From assembly GCF_900113745.1 (NCBI RefSeq), contig NZ_FOQL01000001.1:310001-374000 (forward strand): a stretch of DNA of 64,000 nt, in the 5' to 3' direction. This document shows positions 9,711 through 17,666 of this stretch, in pieces (the first letter of the stretch is position 1; each line of letters begins with the position of its first letter). Source of the stretch: Pseudomonas guineae (GTDB lineage: Bacteria > Pseudomonadota > Gammaproteobacteria > Pseudomonadales > Pseudomonadaceae). The position numbers and the translations under genes are program-made. The notes under the pieces are model-generated. The model saw nothing but the letters and a program-made list of their open reading frames with translations, was not told where the DNA came from and searched no databases.

Positions 9711-9725
9711 GCAATGCCTATGCCA
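9711..9725 (-). promoter_or_regulatory. Sigma-54 promoter of flgFGHIJKL
   Basis: Minus-strand TGGCAT-AGGCA-TTGC is a near-perfect RpoN -24/-12 element with GG and GC at the correct spacing. It lies about 50 bp before the flgF ATG and just downstream of the flgE terminator. In Pseudomonas these class II/III flagellar operons are RpoN-dependent with FleQ/FleR as activators; the activator here is inferred. Confidence 0.85.
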
Positions 9726-9765
9726 GCATTCGGAAAAAAACAATAAGCTCTTGATAAATATGAAT

Positions 9766-9799
9766 TTAAAAATAAAAAGGCTCCATCAAGGAGCCTTTT
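9766..9799 (-). terminator. Rho-independent terminator of flgBCDE
   Basis: The stem AAAAGGCTCC/GGAGCCTTTT (9775-9799, loop ATCAA) is followed on the minus strand by TTTATTTTT. It lies 61 bp downstream of the flgE stop and ends the flgBCDE transcript before the flgF promoter. Confidence 0.85.
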
Positions 9800-9860
9800 A
9801 AAAACCGAAGCGGCGTATTTTTGCCGCCGACGACAAGCACTTGCCCGCCGCCGGCCATTA

Positions 9861-11270
9861 TCAACGCAGGTTGATAATGGTCTGGGTGATCGCGCTTTCG
9901 GTTTCGATGGTTTTCGCGTTGGCCTGGTAGTTGCGCTGAGCGACGATCAGGTTGACCAGCTGATCGGACAGCTCGACGTTGGAGTCCTCTAGGGCGCCCG
10001 ATTGAAGGGCACCCAGCGTTCCGCTGCGCGGCGTGCCAACAACCGGCTCACCGGAAGCAAAGGACTGCACCCAAGCCGTTTTGCCCACGGGCGTCAGCCC
10101 TTGCGTATTGGCAAAGTTAGCCAGAATTACCTGCCCCTGCACCTTGGATTGACCATTGGTATAGCGGGCAAAGATCACCCCAGTGTCGTCAATTTCCAGG
10201 CCGGCCAGCTGGCCAGTGGTGTAGCCATCCTGGCTGACGCTGTTGACCGCAAAGGTGCTGGAGAACTGGGTGGAACCGCGCAGATCAACAACAACACCAC
10301 CAGCGTTACTGGATGCACCATTCTGCGACCAACCACTCACTGAAGAGGCGTCCGGAGCCGCTGGATTCCAACCGTTAAGCGTGAACTGTCCTGCTGGCGC
10401 GATAGGCGTCTGTACACCAGCACTATCTACCGATGACAGTCCGGACAGCTGACCACTGGCATCGAAGCCCAACTGATAGCGCAGTGGCTCTACACCGGCG
10501 GGAGCACTTAGCTGCGGGGCGCTCGGGCTGCGCCCATCGATCAACACGTTCATCTGCCACTCATTCGGGCCGCTTTTGACGAAGTACTGGGACATCACAT
10601 GCGCGTTGCCCTGAGTGTCATAGATATTGGTTGAGGTCGAGGAGTTGTAAGTCGTCGGATCAGCCGGGTCGAAGGTGGCATTACCAGCAGCTTTAGCCCC
10701 GTCAAAATTGCCAGCGTTAGCCGGCACCGCAAGGAACGAATCGTAAGCGCTCTGCCAGTCAGCCGACACCTTATTGGTCGAGTTCAGATTGAACGTCTGA
10801 TCCAACGTCGTGGTCGCCTTCGGCGATTGGCTCGCAGTCTCAATGCGCAGGTCGTTGATCACGCCATTTTGCAGGTTGCCATTGCCATCGACAGCATAGC
10901 CCTGCAGCTTGTAGCCAAAGTTATTGACCATAAAGCCATCACGGTCAGTGCCGAAGTAGCCGGCTCGGGTATAACTCACGTCACCGTTGTTGCTGGTCTG
11001 GAAGAAACCGTTACCGTTGATCGCCAGGTCCAAGGAGTTTTGCGTGTTATTAATGTTGCCCTGATTGAACAACTGCGAAACGTTGCTCAGCAACACGCCG
11101 CTGCCAATGGCGTTCTTACCCATACCGTTTACCGAAGCCGAGTACACATCGGCAAACTCTGCACGCGACTGCTTAAAGCCTGCCGTACCGGCGTTGGCGA
11201 TGTTGTTACCGGTCACGTTAAGGTCGCTGGTCGCGGAACGCAGACCGCTAAGCCCTATGTTGAAACTCAT
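9861..11270 (-). CDS. flgE: Flagellar hook protein FlgE
   Basis: Major hook subunit. The N-terminus MSFNIGLSGLRSATSDLNVT followed by GNNIANAGTAGFKQSRAEF, and the C-terminal NVELSDQLVNLIVAQRNYQA, form the conserved D0 domain. The variable Ser/Thr/Asn-rich centre accounts for the 469-residue length, longer than E. coli FlgE (about 400) but usual for Pseudomonas. It lies 42 bp after flgD, and a terminator follows. Confidence 0.97.
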   Translation of the reverse strand: MSFNIGLSGLRSATSDLNVTGNNIANAGTAGFKQSRAEFADVYSASVNGMGKNAIGSGVLLSNVSQLFNQGNINNTQNSLDLAINGNGFFQTSNNGDVSYTRAGYFGTDRDGFMVNNFGYKLQGYAVDGNGNLQNGVINDLRIETASQSPKATTTLDQTFNLNSTNKVSADWQSAYDSFLAVPANAGNFDGAKAAGNATFDPADPTTYNSSTSTNIYDTQGNAHVMSQYFVKSGPNEWQMNVLIDGRSPSAPQLSAPAGVEPLRYQLGFDASGQLSGLSSVDSAGVQTPIAPAGQFTLNGWNPAAPDASSVSGWSQNGASSNAGGVVVDLRGSTQFSSTFAVNSVSQDGYTTGQLAGLEIDDTGVIFARYTNGQSKVQGQVILANFANTQGLTPVGKTAWVQSFASGEPVVGTPRSGTLGALQSGALEDSNVELSDQLVNLIVAQRNYQANAKTIETESAITQTIINLR

Positions 11271-11312
11271 GGAAGACTCCTTTGCCGGACAGCCGGCGGC
11301 TAAAACCGTTAG

Positions 11313-11981
11313 TTACTGACCGATAACCTGAACTTGCGACATCGGCACGCTGCCAAGCCCTGCAAGATTCAACATCAACTCGCTGCCACCCAAGGTGACG
11401 CTGTCAACATTGGCCGGCAGCATGGTGTAGAGCCCCTTAGTGCCTTCGGCATAAGTAGCTTGAGCCTCGAATTTATAAGTGCCAGGTGGCAATAGATTGC
11501 CGCTGGAGTCCTTGCCATCCCAGATAAAGCTGACGTTACCGGCGGCCTGATCGCCCAGATTGACCCGACTCACAGCCGAGCCCGACTTGTCGTAAATATT
11601 GACGTAGACGTTGCTGCTGCTGGCAGGCAAAACCAAGCTGGCCTTAAAGCTCTCGCTGGTATCGACCACCGCCTTGTCCGTTGGCACGATGACCTTACGC
11701 CCGACCAGCGAAGAGGCCTGCAGCGCCTGAGATGACTGATAGCCACTGACCAAAGAACCCATGCTGGTGTTGAGCTTCTCAATCCCCTCAACCTGGCTGA
11801 ACTGCGCCAACTGAGCGATAAACTCACCGTTGCCTTGCGGCTCAAGTGGGTTCTGGTTATTCAACTGGGCCACCAATAAGTTGAGAAACTCGTTCTTACC
11901 GAGTTCTTCTTTCCCACCCGTTTCAGTTTTAATCTGATACTGGTCCAATACCCCTGCGCTGACGCCGCCAACAGTACTCAT
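11313..11981 (-). CDS. flgD: Flagellar hook capping protein FlgD
   Basis: Hook-cap scaffolding protein needed for FlgE polymerisation. It contains GKNEFLNLLVAQLNNQNPLE (about residues 28-47), the FlgD N-terminal signature, and a C-terminal Ig/FnIII-like FlgD domain with DGKDSSGNLLPPGTYKFE. The 222-residue length is typical. It lies between flgC (25 bp) and flgE (42 bp). Confidence 0.97.
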   Translation of the reverse strand: MSTVGGVSAGVLDQYQIKTETGGKEELGKNEFLNLLVAQLNNQNPLEPQGNGEFIAQLAQFSQVEGIEKLNTSMGSLVSGYQSSQALQASSLVGRKVIVPTDKAVVDTSESFKASLVLPASSSNVYVNIYDKSGSAVSRVNLGDQAAGNVSFIWDGKDSSGNLLPPGTYKFEAQATYAEGTKGLYTMLPANVDSVTLGGSELMLNLAGLGSVPMSQVQVIGQ

Positions 11982-12006
11982 AGGTTCGTGCTCCTTATCC
12001 GTCGGC

Positions 12007-12450
12007 TTACTGACCTAGAGTCAATACGCGCTGCATCATCTGCTTGGCGGTGTTCATCATTTCAGTGTTGGTCTGGAAAGCCCGGCTGGCAGAAATCATG
12101 TCGGCCATCTCTTCCACCACATTGACGTTGGGGTAGTAGACATAGCCGCCCTCATCGGCCGCCGGGTGGTTCGGCTCATAGCGCGGCATAAGGCTGCTCT
12201 GGTCCTCGAGCACGCCCAGCACCTGGACGCCTACACCGGCGTTGTCCTGATCGGCAAACAGCGAACCACGATCACCGCCTTGCGCTGACTGGTACACGGT
12301 GGCAAACACCGGATGGCGCGCGCGATACGTCTGGTCAATGCTGGAAGAGACCGTCTCGGCGTTGGCAATGTTGCTGGAGATGGTATTCAGGCGAGTGCTC
12401 TGAGCGCTCATACCCATTCCGGCGATGTTAAAAACACTGGTAAGTGACAT
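12007..12450 (-). CDS. flgC: Flagellar basal-body rod protein FlgC
   Basis: Proximal rod subunit of 147 residues. It starts MSLTSVFNIAGMGMSAQSTR, then has the rod signature NTISSNIANAETVSSS. The C-terminus VNVVEEMADMISASRAFQTN is diagnostic of FlgC. It is spaced 15 bp from flgB and 25 bp from flgD in the same unit. Confidence 0.97.
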   Translation of the reverse strand: MSLTSVFNIAGMGMSAQSTRLNTISSNIANAETVSSSIDQTYRARHPVFATVYQSAQGGDRGSLFADQDNAGVGVQVLGVLEDQSSLMPRYEPNHPAADEGGYVYYPNVNVVEEMADMISASRAFQTNTEMMNTAKQMMQRVLTLGQ

Positions 12451-12465
12451 GGCTTCAGGCTCCTA

Positions 12466-12873
12466 TTAATCGCCGCGCAGGGCGCTGACCAACCCTTTGA
12501 ATTTGCTGTTGAGCAGGGTGAAACTGGCTTGAAACTGCACCGAGTTTTCCGCGTAATTGGACTGCTCGATCTGCAGGTCAACGGTGTTCTGATCAATCGA
12601 GGGGTGCATCGGAGTGCGGTATGCCAGGCTGGCATCGCCGCCCATCACCCCTTCAGCAGGAATATGCTGGCTATTAGTTCGATTCAGGCTGACCGGGCCG
12701 CGCTGACTCTGGGCGCTTTGCTCGGCTAAAACGCTGGCGAATTGCAGATCACGCGCTTTGTAGTTAGGCGTATCGGCGTTGGCGATATTGTTGGCCAACA
12801 CCTCGGCACGCTGAGTGCGAAAGCCGAGTGCTTTTTCATGTATGCCGAGTGCCCGATCAAAACTGATGCTCAT
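12466..12873 (-). CDS. flgB: Flagellar basal-body rod protein FlgB
   Basis: Most proximal rod subunit, 135 residues. The segment QRAEVLANNIANADTPNYKA is the family signature, and the C-terminal FTLLNSKFKGLVSALRGD is typical. It is the first gene of flgBCDE. The sigma-54 promoter ends about 50 bp upstream of its ATG. Confidence 0.97.
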   Translation of the reverse strand: MSISFDRALGIHEKALGFRTQRAEVLANNIANADTPNYKARDLQFASVLAEQSAQSQRGPVSLNRTNSQHIPAEGVMGGDASLAYRTPMHPSIDQNTVDLQIEQSNYAENSVQFQASFTLLNSKFKGLVSALRGD

Positions 12874-12923
12874 GGTCAGAAACCTTTGCCAGTTGGCGTT
12901 GCTGTTTTCCGTACAAGACCATA

Positions 12924-12939
12924 AGCAAAGCCTGTGCCA
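12924..12939 (-). promoter_or_regulatory. Sigma-54 promoter of flgBCDE
   Basis: Minus-strand TGGCAC-AGGCT-TTGCT is an exact RpoN consensus element. An AT-rich tract (12940-12982) lies directly upstream and could help bending or activator access. The rest of the 388-bp flgB-bfd gap holds the bfd promoter at its far end; between them (about 12985-13190) I see nothing else definite. Confidence 0.9.
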
Positions 12940-13194
12940 TTTTATTTTTTACTTATTTATCAATTATTTAACTAATAAATAAGGCGTTAAATGTGGCAAG
13001 GCGGCAAACACTTTCCGCCTAAGGGCATGCAAGCGGCAATCAAACGCTGACCTTTGCCGAATACTCTGGCACATAGATGACGTAAAACCTTGCCCTGCGC
13101 TCTACCCCGACAGAGTCAGGACACTCAGCTGAATCAGTCACGCGCAGAACAAAACCGAGCCGACCTACCGCCTGTCAGTCAATCACGCACGGCT

Positions 13195-13223
13195 TTGACA
13201 AGCATTCTCATTAGCATTAGTAT
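13195..13223 (+). promoter_or_regulatory. Sigma-70 promoter of bfd
   Basis: A consensus TTGACA -35 (13195-13200), 17-bp spacer and TAGTAT -10 (13218-13223) sit about 38 bp before the bfd start codon. The Fur-box-like sequence lies across the -35 and spacer, a classic repressor position. Confidence 0.8.
13197..13215. promoter_or_regulatory. Fur box over the bfd promoter
   Basis: Read on the minus strand the 19-mer is GCTAATGAGAATGCTTGTC, matching 14 of 19 positions of the Fur consensus GATAATGATAATCATTATC. It overlaps the bfd -35 element. Iron-starvation induction of bfd is known in P. aeruginosa, which agrees with Fur repression here. Confidence 0.75.
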
Positions 13224-13261
13224 CTTTCGCACTAGCCACCGCCCTGCTAAGAGTCTTAATC

Positions 13262-13480
13262 ATGTACGTCTGTCTCTGCGAAGGTGTTACTGACGGTCAG
13301 ATCCGCGAAGCTATCTATGAAGGCTGCTGCAGCTACCGTGATGTCCGAAATACCCTCGGCGTTGCCAGCCAATGCGGCAAATGTGCCTGCCTGGCCAAGC
13401 AAGTGGTGCGCGAAACCTTAAACAACGTGCAAATCAGCCAGGCCGCCACGGCCTACCCGGCCAGCTTTACTGCCGCCTGA
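13262..13480 (+). CDS. bfd: Bacterioferritin-associated ferredoxin Bfd
   Basis: Bfd carries a [2Fe-2S] cluster and passes electrons to bacterioferritin to release stored Fe(II). The 72-residue product MYVCLCEGVTDGQIREAI... has the four cluster ligands C4, C6, C38 and C41 in the C-x-C...C-x-x-C arrangement. It is followed by a terminator and then the bfr gene, the same pairing as bfd-bfrB in P. aeruginosa. The Fur box upstream implies expression when iron is scarce. Confidence 0.95.
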   Translation: MYVCLCEGVTDGQIREAIYEGCCSYRDVRNTLGVASQCGKCACLAKQVVRETLNNVQISQAATAYPASFTAA

Positions 13481-13498
13481 TTAACCACGTCATGAAGA

Positions 13499-13523
13499 AC
13501 CGGGCCTTGCGTCCGGTTTTTTT
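13499..13523 (+). terminator. Terminator of bfd
   Basis: ACCGGGC/GTCCGGT stem (one G-T pair, loop CTTGC) followed by seven T. It separates bfd from bfr, so the two are transcribed independently. Confidence 0.85.
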
Positions 13524-13613
13524 ATGGCTTTAATTCAATGCCTTAGCAGCAAAATGCAGAACTTAAACATTCTTACTCAGATTGGATTTAACTTTGAATT
13601 CAGCCACTTAGGT

Positions 13614-13642
13614 TTGACAGTCAAAAACCCGCGGCCCAGAAT
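13614..13642 (+). promoter_or_regulatory. Probable promoter of bfr
   Basis: TTGACA (13614-13619), 17-bp spacer, CAGAAT (13637-13642), 33 bp before the bfr ATG. The -35 is perfect and the -10 matches four of six bases. No Fur box is obvious over it, in line with opposite iron responses of bfd and bfr. Confidence 0.55.
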
Positions 13643-13675
13643 CAGGCGCTAACTCCCTGCAAGGCAGACGCAGAC

Positions 13676-14146
13676 ATGAAAGGCGACAAGAAAGTCATTC
13701 AGCATCTGAACAAGATCCTCGGCAACGAGCTGGTCGCGATCAATCAGTACTTCCTGCATGCGCGCATGTACGAGGACTGGGGCCTGAAGAAACTCGGTGA
13801 GCACGAGTACCACGAGTCCATCGACGAGATGAAGCATGCGGACAAGCTGATCAAGCGCATCCTCTTCCTCGAGGGCCTGCCTAACCTGCAAGACCTCGGC
13901 AAGATTCTGATCGGCGAGAACACACAGGAAATGCTCGAGTGCGACCTGAAGATCGAACATAAGGCGCTCATTGACCTGAAAGCGGCGATTGCCTACTGCG
14001 AAAGCATCGGTGACTACGCCAGCCGCGAGCTGCTGGAAGACATCCTCTGTTCCGAGGAGGAGCATATCGACTGGCTGGAAACTCAGCTCAGCTTGATCAA
14101 GTCGGTTGGCTTGCAGAACTACCTGCAGTCACAAATGGACGAATAA
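13676..14146 (+). CDS. bfrB: Bacterioferritin (heme-containing, ferroxidase-active subunit)
   Basis: Iron-storage 24-mer subunit. All ferroxidase ligands are present: E18, E51, H54, E94, E127 and H130. So is M52, which ligates the intersubunit heme. The 156 residues and the neighbouring bfd gene fit P. aeruginosa BfrB rather than the other ferritin-like proteins. The ribosome site is weak (AAGG 12 nt before the ATG), but the start is fixed by the conserved [14 protein letters not shown]-terminus. Confidence 0.93.
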   Translation: MKGDKKVIQHLNKILGNELVAINQYFLHARMYEDWGLKKLGEHEYHESIDEMKHADKLIKRILFLEGLPNLQDLGKILIGENTQEMLECDLKIEHKALIDLKAAIAYCESIGDYASRELLEDILCSEEEHIDWLETQLSLIKSVGLQNYLQSQMDE

Positions 14147-14158
14147 ATGTCCACGCCA

Positions 14159-14197
14159 TAAACAACAAACCCCGCACTTGGCGGGGTTTGTTGTTTA
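14159..14197. terminator. Bidirectional terminator between bfr and grxD
   Basis: A 17-bp perfect stem, TAAACAACAAACCCCGC and its complement, around loop ACTTG. A/T-rich outer arms give a T-rich tail on both strands. It can serve both convergent genes. Confidence 0.85.
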
Positions 14198-14209
14198 TGC
14201 AGCGCCTGC

Positions 14210-14536
14210 TTACGCGTCGGCTTTTTGCACAGCGTCTTTGATCAGGGCCTGCAGTTCACCCTTATCGAACATTTCCGCCATGATGTCGCTACCGCCGACC
14301 AGTTCACCACCGACCCACAGTTGCGGGAAGGTTGGCCAGTTGGCGTATTTCGGCAAATTGGCGCGAATTTCCGGGTTTTGCAGGATGTCGACGTAGGCGA
14401 ATTTCTCACCACAAGCCATCACAGCCTGCGCAGCCTTGGAGGAAAAGCCGCACTGCGGAGCGTTCGGCGAGCCTTTCATGTACAGCAGAACGGTGTTGGC
14501 GTCGATCTGCTCTTTGATGGTTTCGATGATATCCAT
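14210..14536 (-). CDS. grxD: Monothiol glutaredoxin GrxD (Grx4 type)
   Basis: Monothiol glutaredoxin that binds and delivers a [2Fe-2S] cluster. It has 108 residues with the CGFS active site at 29-32, preceded by MKGSPNAPQ, and the glutathione-binding WPTFPQLWVGGELVGG segment. Its position beside bfd and bfr puts it in an iron/Fe-S neighbourhood. The ATG has AGG upstream. Confidence 0.95.
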   Translation of the reverse strand: MDIIETIKEQIDANTVLLYMKGSPNAPQCGFSSKAAQAVMACGEKFAYVDILQNPEIRANLPKYANWPTFPQLWVGGELVGGSDIMAEMFDKGELQALIKDAVQKADA

Positions 14537-14595
14537 TGGGCACCTCAGGACTTAACTTTCCGACTCACGGGTCGGCGCGGTGGCGCATTGTAGCG

Positions 14596-14618
14596 AAAAG
14601 CCGAGCGCAATGCTCGGC
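14596..14618 (-). terminator. Terminator of the molybdopterin oxidoreductase gene
   Basis: GCCGAGC-GCAAT-GCTCGGC stem (14600-14618), followed on the minus strand by TTTT. It lies 35 bp past the stop of the minus-strand oxidoreductase gene. Confidence 0.7.
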
Positions 14619-14652
14619 CTTCCCTGCCATGTCCATAGCCAAGTAAACCCTG

Positions 14653-16761
14653 TCAGGCGGCCTCCACCTGCACCGGCACCCCGTTCAATGCGGCATTACC
14701 GGACAAACTGTCGAGTTGCCGCTCATCGGTCAGGTCATTGGCACTGGCGCCTGGTTGCGCACTGGCAATGCTCATCTGTACGCCAGGCCGCGCATGACCC
14801 CAGCCATGCGGCAGGCTGACTACGCCGGCCATCATCTCGTCGCTGGCGGCGACTTCAACTTCAATCACCCCAACTCGCGAACGCACCCGCACCCGCTGAC
14901 CATCGCTGAGCCCACGCTGCAGCAGATCTGCCGGGTGCATCAACAGTTGATGGCGTGGCTTACCTTTAACCAGGCGATGGTAGTTGTGCATCCAAGAGTT
15001 ATTGCTGCGCACATGGCGACGCCCAATCAGCAACAATTCGCCAGCATTAACTACCGGTTGTGCAGCAAAACGTTGCAGGTCGGCCATGATCACTGCTGGA
15101 GCGGCCTGCACCTGCTTGTTGACGGTTTTCAGTCGCGCACCCAGGTTAGGTTTGAGTGCGCCCAGGTCGAGGCCATGAGGATGTTCGCGCAGCGCTGCCA
15201 GAGAAAGCTTATGTTCAGACTTATCGCCATAGGCACCCAGACGCAGGCCCATATCGATCATCTGCTCAGGGGCCATAGTTGGCTTAAGTTCCAGGTCATT
15301 CTTGCCGGCAAAGGCTTTAGCTAAACCGACGAAAATCTCCCAGTCATGCAGCGTGCCCGCAGGTTTAGCCAGCACCGCCTCGTTAAAGCGAGTGACATTG
15401 CGCACAGCGAACATATTAAAAGTAGTGTCGTAGTGATCATGCTCCAACGGCCCGGTTGGCGGCAGGATCAGGTCGGCATAGCGGGTGGTTTCGTTGATAT
15501 AGAAGTCGATGCTGAGCATAAACTCCAACCCCTCCAGCGCCTGTTCCAACTGGCGGCCATTGGGAGTGGACAGCACCGGATTGCCGGCCACTGTTACCAG
15601 CGCGCGGATCTGCCCTTCGCCGTCAGTGAGCATTTCCTCAGCCAGGGCGGATACCGGCAACTCACCGCCGTATTCCGGCAAACCGGATACGCGGCTCTGC
15701 CAGCGATTGAAATTACCGCCAGAGGTCGTAGCTACCAGGTCCACAGCGGGCTCAGTACAGAGCACGCCACCGACCCGATCCAGGTTACCGCTGACCAGAT
15801 TAATCAGCTGCACCAGCCACTGACACAAGGTGCCGAACGCCTGGGTCGATACGCCCATACGGCCGTAGCACACCGCCGATTCGGCAGTGGCAAAATCGCG
15901 CGCCAACTGGCGAATTACGGCCGCTGGCACGCCGCAACGTGCACTCATGGTTTCGGCAGTAAAGCCGGCGATGGCCTGGCGCACCTCATCCAGCCCGTCG
16001 ATCGCCAAGTGGCTGCTACGGCCGAGCTTTTCCTCGAACAGGGTATTGAGCAGGCCGAACAACAGCGCGGCATCTTGGCCCGGTCGCACGAACACATGCT
16101 GGTCGGCAATCGCGGCAGTTTCACTACGCCGGGGGTCAACCACTACCAGTTTACCGCCACGCTTCTGGATGGCTTTCAGGCGCTTTTCCACATCCGGCAC
16201 GGTCATGATGCTGCCGTTGGAGGCTAGCGGGTTACCGCCCAAAATCAGCATAAAGTCAGTGTGATCAATGTCAGGAATCGGAATCAGCAAACCGTGGCCA
16301 TACATCAAATGGCTGGTCAGGTGATGGGGGAGCTGATCAACCGAGGTGGCGGAGTAACGGTTGCGGGTTTTCAGCAAGCCGAGAAAGTAATTGCTGTGGG
16401 TCATCAGGCCGTAGTTATGCACACTCGGATTGCCCTGATACACCGCTACTGCGTTTTTGCCATGCGCTGCCTGGATTGCGCTGAAGCGCTCGGCTACCAG
16501 CTCGAAGGCCTCATCCCAGTCAATCGCCTGCCACTCGCTGCCCACACGGCGCATCGGCTGACGTAAACGGTCGGGATCGCTCTGAATATCTTGCAGGGCC
16601 ACCGCTTTGGGACAGATATGACCGCGGCTGAAGGTATCTTGGGGATCGCCCTTGATCGAGCGGATCTGCGTTGAGCCATCAACCTGTACTTCAGTTTCAA
16701 TGGTCAGGCCGCAAATGGCCTCGCAGAGATGGCATGCACGGTGATGAAGGGACTTGGTCAT
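14653..16761 (-). CDS. Molybdopterin-dependent oxidoreductase (formate dehydrogenase/BisC superfamily), substrate unknown
   Basis: A 702-residue Mo-bis-MGD enzyme. The N-terminus has CHLCEAICGL followed about 40 residues later by CPKA, a C-x2-C-x3-C...C [4Fe-4S] site. Next come the molybdopterin-binding body (NYFLGLLKTRNRYSATSVD, then LILGGNPLASNGS) and a C-terminal molydopterin dinucleotide-binding domain (LLLIGRRHVRSNNSWMHNY). I start at MTKSLHHRACHLCEA because the longer frame adds 23 low-complexity residues. No Tat signal is visible, so it is probably cytoplasmic. It stands alone, with no electron-transfer or chaperone gene beside it; nitrate, formate or N-/S-oxide activity cannot be told apart. 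Confidence 0.85.
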   Translation of the reverse strand: MTKSLHHRACHLCEAICGLTIETEVQVDGSTQIRSIKGDPQDTFSRGHICPKAVALQDIQSDPDRLRQPMRRVGSEWQAIDWDEAFELVAERFSAIQAAHGKNAVAVYQGNPSVHNYGLMTHSNYFLGLLKTRNRYSATSVDQLPHHLTSHLMYGHGLLIPIPDIDHTDFMLILGGNPLASNGSIMTVPDVEKRLKAIQKRGGKLVVVDPRRSETAAIADQHVFVRPGQDAALLFGLLNTLFEEKLGRSSHLAIDGLDEVRQAIAGFTAETMSARCGVPAAVIRQLARDFATAESAVCYGRMGVSTQAFGTLCQWLVQLINLVSGNLDRVGGVLCTEPAVDLVATTSGGNFNRWQSRVSGLPEYGGELPVSALAEEMLTDGEGQIRALVTVAGNPVLSTPNGRQLEQALEGLEFMLSIDFYINETTRYADLILPPTGPLEHDHYDTTFNMFAVRNVTRFNEAVLAKPAGTLHDWEIFVGLAKAFAGKNDLELKPTMAPEQMIDMGLRLGAYGDKSEHKLSLAALREHPHGLDLGALKPNLGARLKTVNKQVQAAPAVIMADLQRFAAQPVVNAGELLLIGRRHVRSNNSWMHNYHRLVKGKPRHQLLMHPADLLQRGLSDGQRVRVRSRVGVIEVEVAASDEMMAGVVSLPHGWGHARPGVQMSIASAQPGASANDLTDERQLDSLSGNAALNGVPVQVEAA

Positions 16762-16904
16762 GGCCTGGCCTCTTGTTCTGATTCGAAACGACCGGTCGGG
16801 TCGCCAGAATCGAACTATGGTGCCAGCCAAAGCAGGACACCAGCAGGCTTTGTCTTATGAATCGGCAGGCATCATGCCCGCCGATTCACTAAAGCGTCGA
16901 GACC

Positions 16905-17336
16905 TTAACGGATCGAAGTGACAGTACCTTTGTTGCCAGTCACTTTGACGCTAACGGTTTTGTATACGAAGTAGTCCTGCACGTTGACTTCGTAACGCGG
17001 GGCGACAATAACGTCAGCACCCGATGCCTTGACAGCTTTGTATGCAGCTGCGGATTTAGCGGAAGCAACTGGGTCAAGACCCAGAGCAAAACCACCTTCG
17101 CTGCCACCGTAGGTTACGCCGTCGGCGAACTGGGTATCACCACCCAGCTTGAACACATTGAACAGAATGTTCACCGAAGACTCACCCGAGATGGTCTCGC
17201 CCACTTTCACATCAGCTTTCAGACCTGTTTTAACTTCGCCGCCCAGCGGCAGAGTTGGTTGGCTGACGTTCTGGCTGGCACAGCCGGTCAACAGGGCAAA
17301 AGCAGAGACAGCGGCGATAGATGCAAAATACTTCAT
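16905..17336 (-). CDS. Small putative lipoprotein of unknown function
   Basis: A 143-residue product. The start at 17336 (MKYFASIAAVSAFALLTGCA) has CGGAG upstream and yields a lipoprotein signal with lipobox LTGC and Cys at 19. The mature part is Gly/Val/Lys-rich and ends in a segment of alternating hydrophobics (ASGADVIVAPRYEVNVQDYF). This suggests a beta-rich outer-membrane-anchored domain. I do not recognise the family. The gene is monocistronic between the oxidoreductase and argF. Confidence 0.7.
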   Translation of the reverse strand: MKYFASIAAVSAFALLTGCASQNVSQPTLPLGGEVKTGLKADVKVGETISGESSVNILFNVFKLGGDTQFADGVTYGGSEGGFALGLDPVASAKSAAAYKAVKASGADVIVAPRYEVNVQDYFVYKTVSVKVTGNKGTVTSIR

Positions 17337-17379
17337 ATGAAACTCCGTTTCATAACGATCCATGGATACCCCATTGCGG

Positions 17380-17393
17380 GGCAATGCATTGCC
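17380..17393. repeat. 14-bp perfect palindrome upstream of the lipoprotein gene
   Basis: GGCAATGCATTGCC, flanked by near-complementary GCGGG and TCGG, lies 44 bp before the lipoprotein ATG. It could be an operator or a hairpin; only the symmetry is seen. Confidence 0.4.
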
Positions 17394-17525
17394 TCGGAAA
17401 GGCGGGCGCATCCTAATTTCCAGGTATCTCGACTTCAACCACAGATGTCGTTTTTATGACATCTCTCACAACGACTATAGGTTCAGGCTTACAAATCGAA
17501 TAACGCTGGTGTACTCGCGAGTGGT

Positions 17526-17553
17526 TTGCGCCGGCTCGCCATTTACTTATAAG
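17526..17553 (+). promoter_or_regulatory. Probable promoter of argF
   Basis: TTGCGC (17526-17531), 16-bp spacer, TATAAG (17548-17553), leaving a leader of about 105 nt before argF. The leader contains a GCGGCT-CCC-AGCCGC hairpin at 17582-17596. P. aeruginosa argF is ArgR-repressed; an ArgR box could lie here but I cannot mark one with confidence. Confidence 0.5.
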
Positions 17554-17666
17554 ATCGCGCCTTTCCCGTTTCGTCGCATGATGCGGCTCCCAGCCGCAGG
17601 TTCTGCCGTTTCTTCTATTTATCTAGGCCATTGAACCTGCGCCTCGCTGTCAAAAGGTAGTTAACG

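Noticed and set aside
15346..16227. 293-codon open frame opposite the molybdopterin oxidoreductase gene
   Set aside because: Antisense shadow, low-complexity composition, no start context; the opposite strand carries conserved MopB motifs.
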